From: Erodium maritimum
Taxonomy: Eukaryota > Streptophyta > Magnoliopsida > Geraniales > Geraniaceae
Direction: 5' to 3'
Assembly: GCA_963921825.1 (NCBI GenBank)
Contig: OY997588.1
Location: forward strand, 59,962,803-60,026,802
DNA length: 64,000 nucleotides
The number at the start of each line of letters is the position of its first letter. Position 1 is the first letter of the stretch. Position numbers and translations under genes: made by a program. This document shows positions 11,001-22,199 of this stretch, piece by piece. The notes beneath the pieces were generated by a model. It was not told the origin of the DNA, ran no database searches, and saw nothing but the letters and a program-made list of their open reading frames with translations.

Positions 11001-11665
11001 ATAACATTTCTCGTCTCGCCACTCAGGTATATGAACTAATATGATATGCTAAATTGGATAAAACAGGAGGGTGGATGTTGCAGGGATTGATGTGACTCCA
11101 ATTGTGAAGCCCATCCGTGAGCCACGGGTAGTTGTTCAGACTTTGAGTGAAGTTGACATACTGGATGATGGGTACAGGTGGCGCAAATACGGGCAGAAAG
11201 TGGTGAGAGGAAATCCCAATCCAAGGTGTGTTGTAACAAGCAAATACGGGCAATGAAGTTTACATACCTTTTTATTTGTAAATATTGTTGCAACTCTTTG
11301 AACACACCACATTTCTTATTCTTGAACGCTAATCTAAGGCACAATTCTGATTCATTTTGCTTATGATTTGCAGGAGTTATTACAAGTGTACATCTGGTGG
11401 GTGTCCGGTCAGAAAACATGTGGAGAGGGCTTCTCATGACCCGAAAGCGGTAATTACCACATATGAGGGTAAGCACAATCATGATGTACCCAATGCAAGG
11501 ACTAGCTGCCACGACACATCAGGACCTTCAGCTATAAGTGGACAATCAAGAATTAGGTTAGAAGAAAGCCAAACAATCAGCCTCAACCTTGGGGTCGGGA
11601 TCAACTCTGCTGCTGAAAGTATATCCAACATGCAGCAGGAAACGGCGAGATCCCACCAAAGGTAA
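8030..11665 (+). CDS. WRKY20: Group I WRKY transcription factor, WRKY20-like
   Basis: Nuclear DNA-binding protein of 489 residues. Six coding exons join in frame at GT-AG borders: 8030-8209, 9450-9599, 9790-10327, 10829-10979, 11067-11225, 11374-11665. The N-terminus holds six Ser-Pro sites (S7, S16, S26, S35, S45, S52), typical MAP-kinase targets in group I members. The N-terminal domain has WRKYGQK at 210-216 and zinc ligands C230, C235, H258, H260. A KRRR stretch at 338-341 is a likely nuclear signal. The C-terminal domain has WRKYGQK at 378-384 with C398, C403, H427, H429, and the usual intron follows the PNPR codons. KHVKG after the first heptad and a SLNLGVGI motif near the end point to WRKY20. 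Arabidopsis WRKY20 is about 557 residues; here the tail stops early (see findings). Exon 3's acceptor is weak. Start chosen at the first ATG in good frame with the conserved N-terminal block. Confidence 0.9.
10532..10703 (+). mobile_element. tRNA-derived SINE in WRKY20 intron 3
   Basis: An 18-bp sequence, AACTGTGTATAGCACATG, occurs at both 10514-10531 and 10704-10721, delimiting a 172-bp insertion. Inside are a polymerase III A-box-like motif TGGCCTGGTGG (10543-10553) and a B box GGTTCGAACCT (10586-10596) about 33 bp apart, as in a tRNA-derived SINE head. The 3' end reads TTGCTGATAATAATTAG plus A's, resembling tails of LINEs elsewhere in the window. The perfect duplication suggests a fairly young insertion. 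Confidence 0.9.
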
Positions 11666-12130
11666 CTGACGCAACACCAGTTTCTTCTTACCAATGTGGA
11701 CCGAATATTAAAAGGTCCATATGAATAGTTTATAGTCAAGGGAGTAACAAAAAGATGTTGTGTCCCGAGCTTTTCTCGAGAGAAGTGCTCCATGCTGTGT
11801 TTCTTGTTTTTTGATATAATTATTTGCTGTTTTAACTCAAGATCAACATTCTGAGCTAATCTGTGTACTAATGTGAAAGCAATAGAGGTATTTATTTAGA
11901 ACAAACTCTATTGTAGTTCATCTCATTGTTCACCTTGTTTTGATGCATGTGAAGCAATTTCCAAGTAAATACAGAAACTCGTGTGTCTGCAGTTATGATT
12001 ACTCATTGAAAAGTCGAGAATGATGTTTTAATTGATTCGATCGAGACTATGTTTTAATTGATTCGATCGAGACTTGTCGAGGCTGCTAATCCCAACCAAA
12101 TGTAAGCATGTAGAAGACGCATCACAAATA
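11666..12130. other. WRKY20 3' flank with a 26-bp duplication
   Basis: The first 60 bases still carry recognisable, frame-shifted WRKY20 C-terminal coding sequence (11656-11750). The remainder is AT-rich and probably 3' UTR. At 12024-12049 and 12050-12075 a 26-bp unit, beginning TGTTTTAATTGATTCGATCG, is repeated in tandem. AAATA at 12126-12130 is the left target duplication of the gypsy element. Confidence 0.5.
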
Positions 12131-12417
12131 TGTCAGCAGTGGATTGTGGTGGATGGTGAAGGTGCGGCGTTAGATGAGAATTAGGTTTGGGATTGAGGGA
12201 GAAGAAGAAGAAGAATTGTAGAGAGGGAGAGTAGAGAGAGAGGTTCGTACAAGACGCTGCTACAGTCTAAATTGATTCTGTTGCATTCCATTTTCAGCTA
12301 TAAAAAGACAACAAGGATAATAAAAAGGCCACGGGCTGGCCACACAAAAGCCCGTAAACATAAAACTGAGTTGGTACAAGCCCAAAATGAGCCTTGATAT
12401 CCAAATAAAACATAACA
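12131..12417 (-). repeat. 3' LTR of the gypsy chromovirus
   Basis: Begins TGTCAGCAGTGG and ends CATAACA on the plus strand. It contains a GA-rich stretch and a TATA-like CTATAAAAAGAC. Relative to its partner it lacks about 10 bp in the GAGAG tract and differs by about 27 substitutions. Confidence 0.9.
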
Positions 12418-12446
12418 AATACTCCCTCCTTCAGGACTTCATGTCC

Positions 12447-13583
12447 TCATGAAGCCAAATTGAACTCCGGAAATCGGTTCTGCAAGTCAAAAGCAAATTC
12501 CCAAGTCGCATTTTTCGGACCAGAATCGGACCAGTGAATGAGAAGTTGGGTTACAGCTTGGTTGCCTCTTTTTGTGACCCGACGATCCAATATGTGGGCA
12601 GGAACACGCTCAATAACACCTTCAGTATTGACCTGTGGCAAAGGCAGTTGAGTTATGATAGCACCCACATGACGTTTGAGCTGCAAAACATGGAAGGTGA
12701 GGTGAATTCGGGACGAAGCCGGAAGATTCAAGGTGTAAGCAACTGATCCGATCCTCTTTAGAATTTTGAACGGGCCGAAAAACTTGGGGCTTAGCTTTGC
12801 TGAGGAGCGCACCACCAGTGATCGTTGACGATAAGGTTGCAATTTTACATAAACCCAGTCGCCAACATCGAAGGTGCGATCTGAACGGTGACGATCAGCT
12901 TACATTTCATGCGATCTTTGGAACGTTTCAGGTGAAATTTCAAGAGCTTAGAAGCCTCTTCCTGTGCTGTCAAACTCCGATCAACAATGTCAACAGTTGT
13001 GGAACCCGTGAGATAAAGAATGGAGATGGTGCAGGCTGGCCATGTAGTGCTTCATAAGGAGGGGTCTGTATAGCCGAATGGAACGAAGTATTGTACTAAA
13101 ACTCGGCAAGAGGGAGCCATTTGGACCAATCTCTCGGGGCATCAGAACACATATAACGGAGATAGGTTCCCAAAGATTTGTTCACGATCTCCGTCTGAAC
13201 ATCTGTTTGCGGGTGATACACCGACGACATGTTCTGTGTGATGTGTTTTAACCTGCATAATTCTCGCCAAAATGCTGAGAGGAAGACCATGTCTTTGTCA
13301 CTAACTATGGATGTAGGCATGCCATGTAAGTGAAATACCTGATCCATAAAAGCTTGCGCCACTACAACTACTGTAAATGGGTGCTTAAGAGGAATGAAAC
13401 GAGCTGATTTGGTAAGGCGATCAACCACAACCAAAATTGTGTCATATCCATGGGATTTAGGCAGCCCCTCAATAAAGTCCATGCTTATATCTTGTCATGC
13501 CCTAACAGGTATACCCAATGGGTATGATAATCCCAAGGAAGCAGCCAAATCATGTTTGTGGGATTGACAAATTTGGCAAGCAT
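12447..13583 (-). pseudogene. Gypsy integrase and chromodomain-like tail, broken
   Basis: Read on the minus strand, the zinc-binding part ends in ACQICQ, then the catalytic core begins MDFIEGLP. The core shows D in VVVDRLTK, a second D in VSDKDMVF, and E in DVQTEIVN, so the DDE triad is present, although DGQTE has become DVQTE. The codon before DISMDFIEG, normally Trp, is a TGA stop at 13495-13497. The frame is lost between about 13096 and 12842. The last 130 codons (12842-12447) contain the SH3-like region (KFFGPFKI) and a chromodomain-like segment (ILDRR ... WSDSGPKNATWE), which in chromoviruses guides integration into heterochromatin. Confidence 0.88.
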
Positions 13584-15397
13584 TCACTGTCGAGGCGACG
13601 TCCCGCTTGAGTTTCTTCGATATAGATGTGCAGTCATGCGTTTGTAAGTGGCTTGGATGCTTGAGTGGCCACCCAAAGCTCCGACATGAAAATAGCCTAT
13701 CAATTCCTCTCGTGACAGAGTATCACGCCCCACTACCAATTTCCCTTTACGAAACAGTTGGTCATTCACCCAAGAATAATGGCCAGAAGATGATGAAGCA
13801 CCCTTCATGGTGGCAATAAAAGAAGATAATTTATCATCAGAAACCCGAGAGGCACGAATGCTATATAACATAGTTGAAGAAATAGAACTCAAGGACAAAC
13901 AAAAAACATCTTCCCCAGGTTGCATAGAAACAGAATCACTAAACTTGCGAGAAAAGGCATCAGTTACTGTGTTAGAAGAGCCCTTTCGATATTGAATTTC
14001 GAAATCGTAACCCATCATTTTGATCACCCAATGAAGTTGAGCTGGTGTGGAGGTCCTTTGATCTAACAAGAATCGCAAACTCTGATGATCGCTCTTGATG
14101 ATAAAACGGCGCCCCATAAGGTAGAAGCTCCAGTGCTTTGTAGCTAATAATACTGCTAGCATTTCCTTTTCATACATTGAAAGAGATCGCTGCCTCAAAC
14201 CCAAAGCTTTGCTGAAAAAAGCCACTGGCTTACCCAATTGAGATAGTATTGCTCCAAGGTCAAAACTGGATGCGTCAGTCTCTAAAACAAACGTCACCTG
14301 AAAATCAGGAAGAGCAAGAATTGGAGCAGAAGTAAGAGCCAATTTTAGAGCCTCAAATGCTTCAGTAGCTGCATGCGACCAAGTGAAAGCGTCTTTGCGA
14401 AGCAGGTCAGTCGAAGGGCGTGCGATTGTCCATAGTTACGCACAAACCTTCGATAATAGCCCGTAAGACCAAGGAACCCTCTGAGCTTTTTAGATGTGGT
14501 TGAAATGGGCCAATCGAGGACAACAACGACCTTGCGACGGTCCATAGCTACACCTTGAACTAAGATTACATGACCTAAGTATTCCACTTCATTGGCAGCA
14601 AATACACATTTTGATTCTTTAAGAAATAAGTGCTCAGCTCTCAGAATTTCAAAAACCAGTTGAAGATGCATATAATGGTCCTCGATTGAACTGGAGTATA
14701 TCAGCACATCATCAAAAAATACCAGTACACAGACACGCAAAAGAGGATGAAAGATATCATTCATTAGGGACTGGAAGGTCGACGGTGCATTCGTGAGACC
14801 GAAAGGCATCACTAAGAATTCATAGTGACCCGAGTGAGTAGAGAATGTCGTCTTGTGCACATCATCCTTTTTCATCATAATTTGATGATAGACTGCACAT
14901 AAATCTAATTTCGAGAAAAACGCAACCCCATGTAATTCATCTAGCAGCTCTTCCACTAAGGGAATCGGAAATTGGGATTTGAAAGTCATGGCATTAAGAC
15001 GCCTATAGTCAACACATAAGCGCCAAGAGCTGTCTTTCTTCTTGACTATAATTACTGGAAAGGAAAATTCGCTAGTGATATGTCGAATTAAACCTAAAGC
15101 TAGCATTTCAGCCACAATGCTTTCCATCTCAGTTTTTTGAACAGATGGGTATCTATAAGGTCGAAGTTTCACTGCCTGAGCCTCCGGAAGAAGGTTGATA
15201 GCATGATCATGAGTCCTTGGAGGAGGCAGGCCTTGTGGTTCTTTGAACAAATCACTGAAAGATGCTAACAGAGCCACAATTGCAGATGGTATTTCTGATG
15301 CAAGTCCCTTAGACAGTAGAGGATTACGTTGAAAGCCATCCAAACTTAAGCAAGAGAATAGTGATAAAGAGGAACTTTGTAGAGCAAGTTGTTGCAT
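13584..15397 (-). pseudogene. Gypsy reverse transcriptase and RNase H, frameshifted
   Basis: The minus-strand frame from 15397 carries reverse transcriptase motifs in order: WRLCVDYRRLN, FSKLDL, MPFGLTNAPSTFQ, and the active site FFDDVLIYS, which keeps both aspartates. A one-base frameshift near 14435, in the segment after RRFVRNYG, moves the continuation into the next frame. RNase H then follows (14342-13584) with ETDASS, YEKEMLAV, KSDHQSLRFLLDQ and the terminal DAFSRK. The enzyme would copy element RNA into DNA in virus-like particles; this copy cannot make a single polyprotein. Confidence 0.92.
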
Positions 15398-15951
15398 TGC
15401 TTACGTGTTGGCCAAGTAATCGTTCCCGGCGGGTCACCGAGCAATCGAATTCGTTCCTCTCCCAGCGTGAATTCCATAGTGAGGCGAGAAAAATCCCAAA
15501 CAATAGGCCCAAGTGTGACAAGCCATTGAATTCCCAATATAACACCACAGCCCTGCACAAGTAAAACAAGAAAATCTGCAATAAAAGGCTTGTCTTGCAT
15601 TATCCATCTCAAATTTTCACATTTAGCTCCTGTAAAAAGAATGTCACCATTAGCCATAGTGACTTTGATGTCTCTTGTTGGAGTTGTTGCACAACGAACC
15701 CTCTTTGTCACAGCTCCACTGATGAAATTGTGGGTACTACCCGAATCAACCAGAACTGAAACAGATACATTATAGAGTAACCCTGAGAGACACATAGTCT
15801 GATAACCAGAAAACCCACATAGAGCATTTAAAGAAATGATCGGATCGCCACCACTCTGCATTTGATCTTCTTCCCCAAGCGGATCCAAAGATGTTACACA
15901 ATCAACAAAGACGTCACCATCCGATTGGGTAATAGAATCCCCCTCAACCAA
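15346..15951 (-). pseudogene. Gypsy aspartic protease region
   Basis: The minus-strand frame has the retroviral-type aspartic protease motif VLVDSGSTHNFIS followed by a hydrophobic VILGIQWL segment, matching the flap and C-terminal psi-loop. The domain would cleave the Gag-Pol polyprotein. It joins the zinc knuckle region upstream only in a different frame from gag, and a further frame change near 15400 separates it from the reverse transcriptase. Confidence 0.85.
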
Positions 15952-16014
15952 AAGTTGGAATAGCTGGGATTTAGTGCACTTGTGTTGACGAGAAAATTTC
16001 TCGCCACACCAAAC

Positions 16015-16981
16015 TCACAAGCCTCTCTTGTAACGATCATCACGCATTTGTCTTTGTGCTGTAGTTGGGGGAGCTTGTGATCGGTGTGGGTTGGGATATC
16101 GATTTCTAGGAGGCTGTGATATGTGAGGTGGGGGCGGTGAGGGACGAACAACAGGGTTGGGAAAAAACTTGGGTGTGACCATGGGGCTGCTACGTGGAGA
16201 AACAGACCCCCTTTTATCCAACCACTTAGCCATCAACAAGGCTTGATTTAGATCTTTTAGAAAGTGTTGCCTTACCACATCTTCAATTTCAGTCTTAAGA
16301 TTGCTCAAGAACATTGCAAGTGTATCCTTTTCAGAGAGATTCAGTTGTGTTATGATACATTGAAATGTCTGGAAATAGCATTCCACCGAGCCCTCTTGCT
16401 TGAGATGCGCAAGCTCGGAAATGTAGTTTGTATAACCTCTGTCCGGAAATCGTCTCCAGAGCGCCTCCAAATAGTCATGCCAAGGTGGTTCATTTATGCC
16501 CTTGCTCCGAAGCTGACGCACATAGTATAGATGGTGTCGTAACGCGACTTCCTCGAAGCCGAACATCGCTTCGTGCACCTTATCATGGTCGGCGACATTC
16601 TCCGATAAGCAATGTTGCAGAAACTTCAATTCCCAATCTTGAAAATCAGTCCCGTCGAAATGGAGAGGGCTGCGTACGCGAAAATCGCGTTTGGTCGGAA
16701 CATCCGTGACTGGGTCCGAGGGAGGGGGGCTCAAAATCGAACCTTGGAGGGGAGGCAGACCTGGATGACCCCCGACGCGGATTCTGGCGAAGGTGGCACG
16801 GTGGTATATGGTCGCGCCGGTTAATTTGGACTATAGCACTGCTGACGAAGGCTTGGAGGAGCTTGGAGATGTTCCCCACAGAAATTTGCAACTCAGCCAT
16901 TGAATCCTTGAGGAGGAGGACCTCGGCGTTGGTAGAAGCTAGTTCATCTTGCAAGACTTTGGTCTGGTTCGCATAAGCCAT
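16015..16981 (-). pseudogene. Gypsy gag with stop in the zinc knuckle
   Basis: The start codon is at 16981-16979, just after the 5' LTR and primer site, and opens a short coiled-coil-like segment. A frame change near 16720 leads to the capsid-like retrotransposon gag domain (FDGTDFQDWELKFLQHC ... WRRFPDRGYTN ... YFQTFQ). The frame ends with TGA at 16015-16017 exactly where the first Cys of the nucleocapsid zinc knuckle is expected; the next frame resumes WCGEKFSRQHKC. Gag would form the particle and bind RNA. Confidence 0.88.
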
Positions 16982-17013
16982 TTAGGGGCCTGGAAAGAAG
17001 AATCTAATACCAA

Positions 17014-17310
17014 TGTTAGTAGTGGATTGTGGTGGATGGTGAAGGTGCGGCGCTAGATGAGAATTAGGGTTGGGATTGAGGGAGAAGAAGAAGAATTGTA
17101 GAGAGGGAGAGAGGGGAGAGTAGAGAGAGAGAGAGATTCATACAAGACGATGCTACAATCCAAATTAATTTTGTTGCATTCCATTTTCAGCTATAAAAGG
17201 ACAACAAGGATGATAAAAAGGCCATGGGTCGGCTACACAAAAGCCCATAAACATAAAACTGAGTTGGTAGAAGCCCAAAATAAATCTTGATACCCAAGTA
17301 AACCATAACA
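17014..17310 (-). repeat. 5' LTR of the gypsy chromovirus
   Basis: Begins TGTTAGTAGTGG and ends CATAACA on the plus strand. As the right-hand LTR of a minus-strand element it is the 5' LTR and would carry the promoter; a TATA-like CTATAAAAGGAC lies within it. The primer site abuts it. Confidence 0.9.
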
Positions 17311-17315
17311 AAATA

Positions 17316-17485
17316 TTGGTACGGTAATGCGCCAGACTTTCACCATTGCAGGTTCAAACCTACGTCAACTCTAAGAAGTATAAAATTTGGGTTTAAAAAG
17401 GTTCAAATTTCGGAGGTTGTTTCTCACTGACTTAAACCTACATCAACTCTAAGAAGTACGAATTTGGGTACATAAAAAGTAGAGC
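17316..17485 (+). repeat. Possible tRNA-derived SINE remnant
   Basis: A B-box-like GGTTCAAACCT lies near 17351 with a possible A box (TGGTACGGTAATGC) about 35 bp upstream. The downstream sequence, with AACTCTAAGAAGTA followed by TTTGGGT, is present twice about 70 bp apart. No target duplication was found, so this may be only a fragment. Confidence 0.3.
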
Positions 17486-17599
17486 TAAAGCCTATGGGAT
17501 TACGCGTACGAAAGTCACAAAAGTCACACTCCAAGAGATCTATCCTAAGTGTTATACAAAATTAGTTGAGAACCAGCTTCTTCAAGTAAAGAACCATAA

Positions 17600-19620
17600 G
17601 AACTAGTCCAAATTATTCAAAATCGAGGTTTTTGCATACATTCTTTAATATGCTTCTGTACACAATCGTTCAAATAATATACGGTAACGGTATGTAACTG
17701 GTCGGACACTAAGGAGCAATCTGGTCAATGAACAATAAAATCTACGAAGATTGGTAAAAAGGCGAAAAGTGTATAAACGTCACTAAATACACTCTTCTAA
17801 AAGTAAGCAAATGGTCAAAGCAGTAAACACGTAAAAAAAATGTTCATGAGGGGTATGTGAGAAATAAGGCAAGACAAAAATGGAAATAACGATAGAAAGT
17901 TTTGATAAGAGAAACAACCATGTGTGTCATGCTTATACATAAAGTCAATCAATACATAATTTCAACAATATGATGATGACGATGATGGTGATGATGATGA
18001 TGAAAAGACTATTTCCGGCATGGCTCGAAAACCAATCATCAGAATAATTGTAAAAATATGATATTCTATGGTTTGAGTAAAACCAATCCTTGAATTCTCA
18101 TTCATCTATCTAGCATACTCTTAGGTTGCTTCTCACCGTGATTACATATCATATCGATAAATATAATCCAAGCAAGTCAACCTACATAGGATAAGCAGGT
18201 GCTTTACTTAGTGATACACAATACTAAAATAGATAAGCACAAATAAAGAATATGTCTAGTTACGCATAGTTCACTTCCTTGAATATCGAACTCCACCGAT
18301 CAAGTGGTCTCCAATGATCAAGTGGAACTAAATAAAACATCGTTCTAGTAATACTCAAGTATAGAACACAATCTCTAAGAAATGTGAATTATCTAGCTAC
18401 ACTAAGATCAACTTCTCCAACTCAACCATTCCGATTTCATCGAGAACGTCTTGGTGAAAGTATGATATACAAAAGTCAACTAATGAGTGACTTAGTATCA
18501 TCCAAACTAGATAAGTCATCAAGAAAAGCAATGATGCAATTTAATGTCTCAAATAGTCTCAAACTGCACAATAAACCATGCACTGATTCTATATAGCCAG
18601 AACTGACAATTCACAAGGCAATCCATATCCAAAACAATAAATCACTCAAGGGCAATCCACGCCCGAAATCATCAATTAAGGTTAAAACATACATGACATA
18701 GATATCAATCATCGGGAAATAATCAATCCCATATAGAATGCAACGATAAAATCAAGCATCCAAAATAAACACTTGACATATTAGGTAACGAATGCTACGG
18801 TAATATAAATCTAGTACTTCATATATGTTCAAGAGATCGAAACTTCTCCTAGTTAAGTTCATACCCAAAATCTCTAATTTAGCATGCAATTAATACATAC
18901 AAATTATTTTTCACGATTTAATTAACCTAGGAATCAATCTACATACATAGATTAACCAAAATCAATTAAATAGGGTAATAAACACAAATGGGTATCGAAA
19001 TCAATCTCACAAAAATCATCATCTAACCAAAACTGATTAACCTAATGCATTAATGAAATTAATATATATTTACAATGACATCTATGACTAGGAGTGACTA
19101 CTTACTACTCATGAAACTAAAATCAATGAAATCAAGGTTTGAAATAGACTTTGAGCTCAGGAAAGGAAGATATAAAGTAAAACATGTGCTAGGAATGACG
19201 ATTCTTAGCTCAAATCCTCAAAAACCTGCTCAAAATCGATCCAAAATCTCCAAAAATTGCTTGAACCGAGCTTGGTGTTCAACCCTCTTTAGAGCTCGAT
19301 TCTTGCATATTTAAGCCTCAACATCCAAAACAAATGGATGAAATGGAAAGAGTGGAGTGAGGGCTTCATGCTGGTAGCTAGAGTGTCGTTGGAGGTGGTC
19401 GTAGAAAGGAGAAACGACTGGCCAAAAATCACCTCTCTCTCGTGTATTTTAGAAAAAATCAGGTCTCTCCCTCCTTGAACACACGCCTGATCTGTTTGGA
19501 GAAGATGCACTTGCGCGTTATGATCCTCTACGGGCGTGCTCAAGAGAAGATGCGTGCAACCAGGACCATCCACGGTTGAGGCGAGTCGACGAGAATAAGC
19601 CAACGCAAGGAAAGGCTGAC
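17600..19620. repeat. Degenerate AT-rich repeat, possible LTR-element remnant
   Basis: No coding region is convincing across this stretch. The minus strand around 18250 contains GTGAACTATGCGTAACTAG, closely resembling words that recur at 29900-30260, so both may derive from the same repeat family in opposite orientation. Short frames on either strand here show no domain. From 19620 to about 20085 I see only AT-rich sequence. Confidence 0.3.
17971..18002. repeat. GAT microsatellite
   Basis: About ten imperfect GAT/GAC/GGT triplets in a row. Confidence 0.9.
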
Positions 19621-20084
19621 AACGAGCGGGTGTATAGTGCTCAGTGCACTACAACTACACCAGATCGGATTGTCAGCTCACTAGTCAGCACGCCACGTGT
19701 CGCCAACTGATTGGTCCTCCATTATGCTCTTTTTCACTATTTCACTCATTCCCGCTCCGTTTGACATTTGATTGGTTTCGTTCTTACGCCGATATTTTTG
19801 TTTTTTTAGAGGCATACAAAATGAGATCAATATTGGAAATATGATGAAGCGCTGAAAAATATCGATGATTAAGTGTCTTTAAGGAAATTATTAATAAACG
19901 CTAAAAATATAAAAAAAAAGATGCACCAAAAAGGTAAAAATATAGGGGGAAATAATCATATTAAGTAGGAAAAATTTACGCTCATCACAATGTTACATAT
20001 TTTCATTATATTCCAGATTTTATTTTTGGTGCTATAGATTTTCATTATGTTCTAGGTTTTGTAACTAGCATGCATATAATGCAT

Positions 20085-21265
20085 TCTGATGGGTAAAGGT
20101 CACTCTTTTACACGATAACAACGAAACTAAGGCAAGATGGAGAAGAAGATGAGGGAAAAAAAGTAGAGAAAGAGAGCGAGAGAGGTAATAATTTGCAGAG
20201 CACACAACTCATGCCTTTTGCATTTCCTTTGTCTTCATATACAGAGGGAAACTATTTGAAAATACTTACTGAATGGGCTAAGGCCATGACAAGCCCATTG
20301 AACTATAATGAAACCAAAAGATAAAGCCCGTCAGAATTGAAATAAAAACAATTCTTAATAGTACTCCCCACTTGAAGATGAGACGTGACCTCATAGATCT
20401 ACAGAGAACGTCGGAAAGCGGCGACATAGGTAATAGAAGGATTCTCAGGTTGCATCCTTCGACAATGTGTTATTCCATTATATCAAGACTTGAGCTACAG
20501 GACGGTTCCTATGTCACAGCACTCGACGATAAAGCACTAGTAAAGGAAACTTGGAACAATACCATCCGGGGCGATCTGAGGCAGAGCATTAGTCGCAACC
20601 AGAGGACCCCAAATGGAGTTTGAATTATAACACGTGAAACATTACATGGATTCTGGCCTCTTTTGGTAACTCGAGAGTATTCTCCACCATACCCACCTTC
20701 CCGAGAAGACGATAGGGGCTATAAAATTTGGAGGGGGGGGGGGGGGGGGGGGGGGGGTTAGCTAGCTCGACGTGCCAAGGAAGGTTTTTTGTAGGGATGG
20801 AGTTTCACAAAAAAAATAGGTCCCCAATTTTGATCTTTCGATCTGATCGACGATGATCGACTTGTGACTCCATATGAGACTGCGCGCAAACCGAGTGAAA
20901 CTTCAAGATGTGTATGGTTTCCTCTCAAGCTGCCAAACTTCTATCTATTGTAGCAACCACTGATGAATCTGGTAGATAACGGAGATGTTTGGTGGAGGTT
21001 GGCCATACAAAACTTCATACAACGGTTAGCTAATTGTCGTGTGAAAAATCAGAGTTATACCACCATTCCGCCAGAGGAATCCATTTGGACCATTCCCGTG
21101 GATTGTTTGGCCGCAACCATTTTGGATTGCAATTATGTTTCAAATATCCAAGAAGCTTTGATTCTAGATAAAAGATCGGAAGATAACGTAGATAGAGCCA
21201 TTAGAGACTCATCACAAGGTTTGTGAGACAACACATCTGCAAAGATGTTGGTGTCCCCTTTCCAG
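20085..21265 (-). pseudogene. Truncated gypsy element (3' LTR plus pol remnant)
   Basis: The layout parallels the 3' half of the 12-17 kb chromovirus: a GAGA-rich LTR-like segment (about 20085-20340) followed by a CTCCCCACTTGAAGATGAGA tract where the polypurine tract would be. Minus-strand reading from 21250 gives ADVLSHKP, the end of RNase H, then degenerate integrase sequence with deletions. No frame is intact and the 5' half is missing. The precise boundaries are uncertain. Confidence 0.6.
20733..20757 (+). repeat. Run of 25 consecutive G
   Basis: A homopolymer of 25 G lies inside the gypsy remnant, preceded by GGA. Its length may be an assembly or sequencing approximation. Confidence 0.95.
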
Positions 21266-21354
21266 AATTAAAATTGAAGAAAATTTGGGTGAATAGAAAT
21301 TTAATTGATCATTGGGAAAAAAATTTATTTAGATTGAGTTTGTTTTTAAATTTA

Positions 21355-21790
21355 GGGATAATTCCACCTCAGTAGCCTAAATCTTTCATATTTCATTTAG
21401 AATACCCAAAATTCTTTTTGTGTCACTTCAGTACCCTAAACTTTCATTAATTCATTTAGAGTACCCTAAATATTTTTTTTTGTCACCTTAGTAGCCTAAA
21501 CTTTCATTAATTCCATTTTAGTACCCACCGTTAACTTTACCCTAAATTTGGTTGTTAGTAAAGAGTGTTATGGTCATTTTACCTGTTTTGGATGGAAAAT
21601 CAGATGGAAAGTTAACAGTGGATACTAAAAAGGAATTAATGAAAGTTTAGGGTACTGAGGCGACACAAAAAAGATTTAGGGTACTCTAAATGAATTAATA
21701 AAAGTCTAAGGTACTGAGGTGACACAAAAAAGATTTAGAGTACTCTAAATGAAATATGAAAGATTTAGGGTACTGAGGTCGAATGACCCG
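21355..21790. mobile_element. Mutator-type MITE, copy 1
   Basis: The 436-bp element has long inverted terminal repeats (left GGGATAATTCCACCTCAGTA; right ends GGTACTGAGGTCGAATGACCCG) and is flanked by the 9-bp duplication TTAAATTTA at 21346-21354 and 21791-21799. A 9-bp duplication with long inverted ends is typical of Mutator-like elements. The interior repeats GGGTACT-type words in both orientations, so the whole element can fold into a hairpin. No coding capacity. Confidence 0.88.
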
Positions 21791-22199
21791 TTAAATTTAT
21801 GTTGACAATTTTAGAATTTTGAGAATGAATTTAGATTGAGATTCAATTTAGAGAAATTGAATTAGTGAGTTTATTGTAATGGATAATTGAAGAATTATGA
21901 TATAGGATGGAATTATGAGATTATTGAAGTTCAAGAATTTGATATTGAATTATGTTCCTGGTTTGAGTTTGGGAAAATGAATAAGTTTAGGAATTTTTCT
22001 TTAAATGATTTGATGAATTTTATGTTTACGAATTTGAATGACTGTTCCATAACACAACATGCATTAGTCAATTGAAGAAGGAACCCGACTCGTTCTAGCA
22101 TGGCCTAAGTATACGGAGCTAGGAGCCGAGTATTGGACCAAAATCACTTATGCTTCATCCAGACCTTGACAAAAGAAGATCCCATATGGACGCAAAAAC

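Larger units (their letters stand above)
12131..17310 (-). mobile_element. Ty3/gypsy chromovirus, Reina-like, complete but inactive
   Basis: Two direct LTRs of 287 and 297 bp bound the element, and AAATA lies on both sides (12126-12130, 17311-17315). On the minus strand the order is 5' LTR, primer site TTGGTATTAGATTC (17000-17013, a degenerate initiator-Met type), gag, protease, reverse transcriptase, RNase H, integrase with chromodomain-like tail, polypurine tract GAAGGAGGGAGTATT (12418-12432), 3' LTR. Short LTRs plus a C-terminal chromodomain suggest the Reina clade. The coding region is broken by frameshifts and stops. By eye the LTRs are about 90% identical, so the insertion is old. Confidence 0.92.

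Noticed and set aside
11036-11512. 158-codon minus-strand frame opposite the WRKY20 gene
   Set aside because: It is antisense to WRKY exons 5-6 and the intron between them; its length follows from the coding composition and it has no recognised domain.
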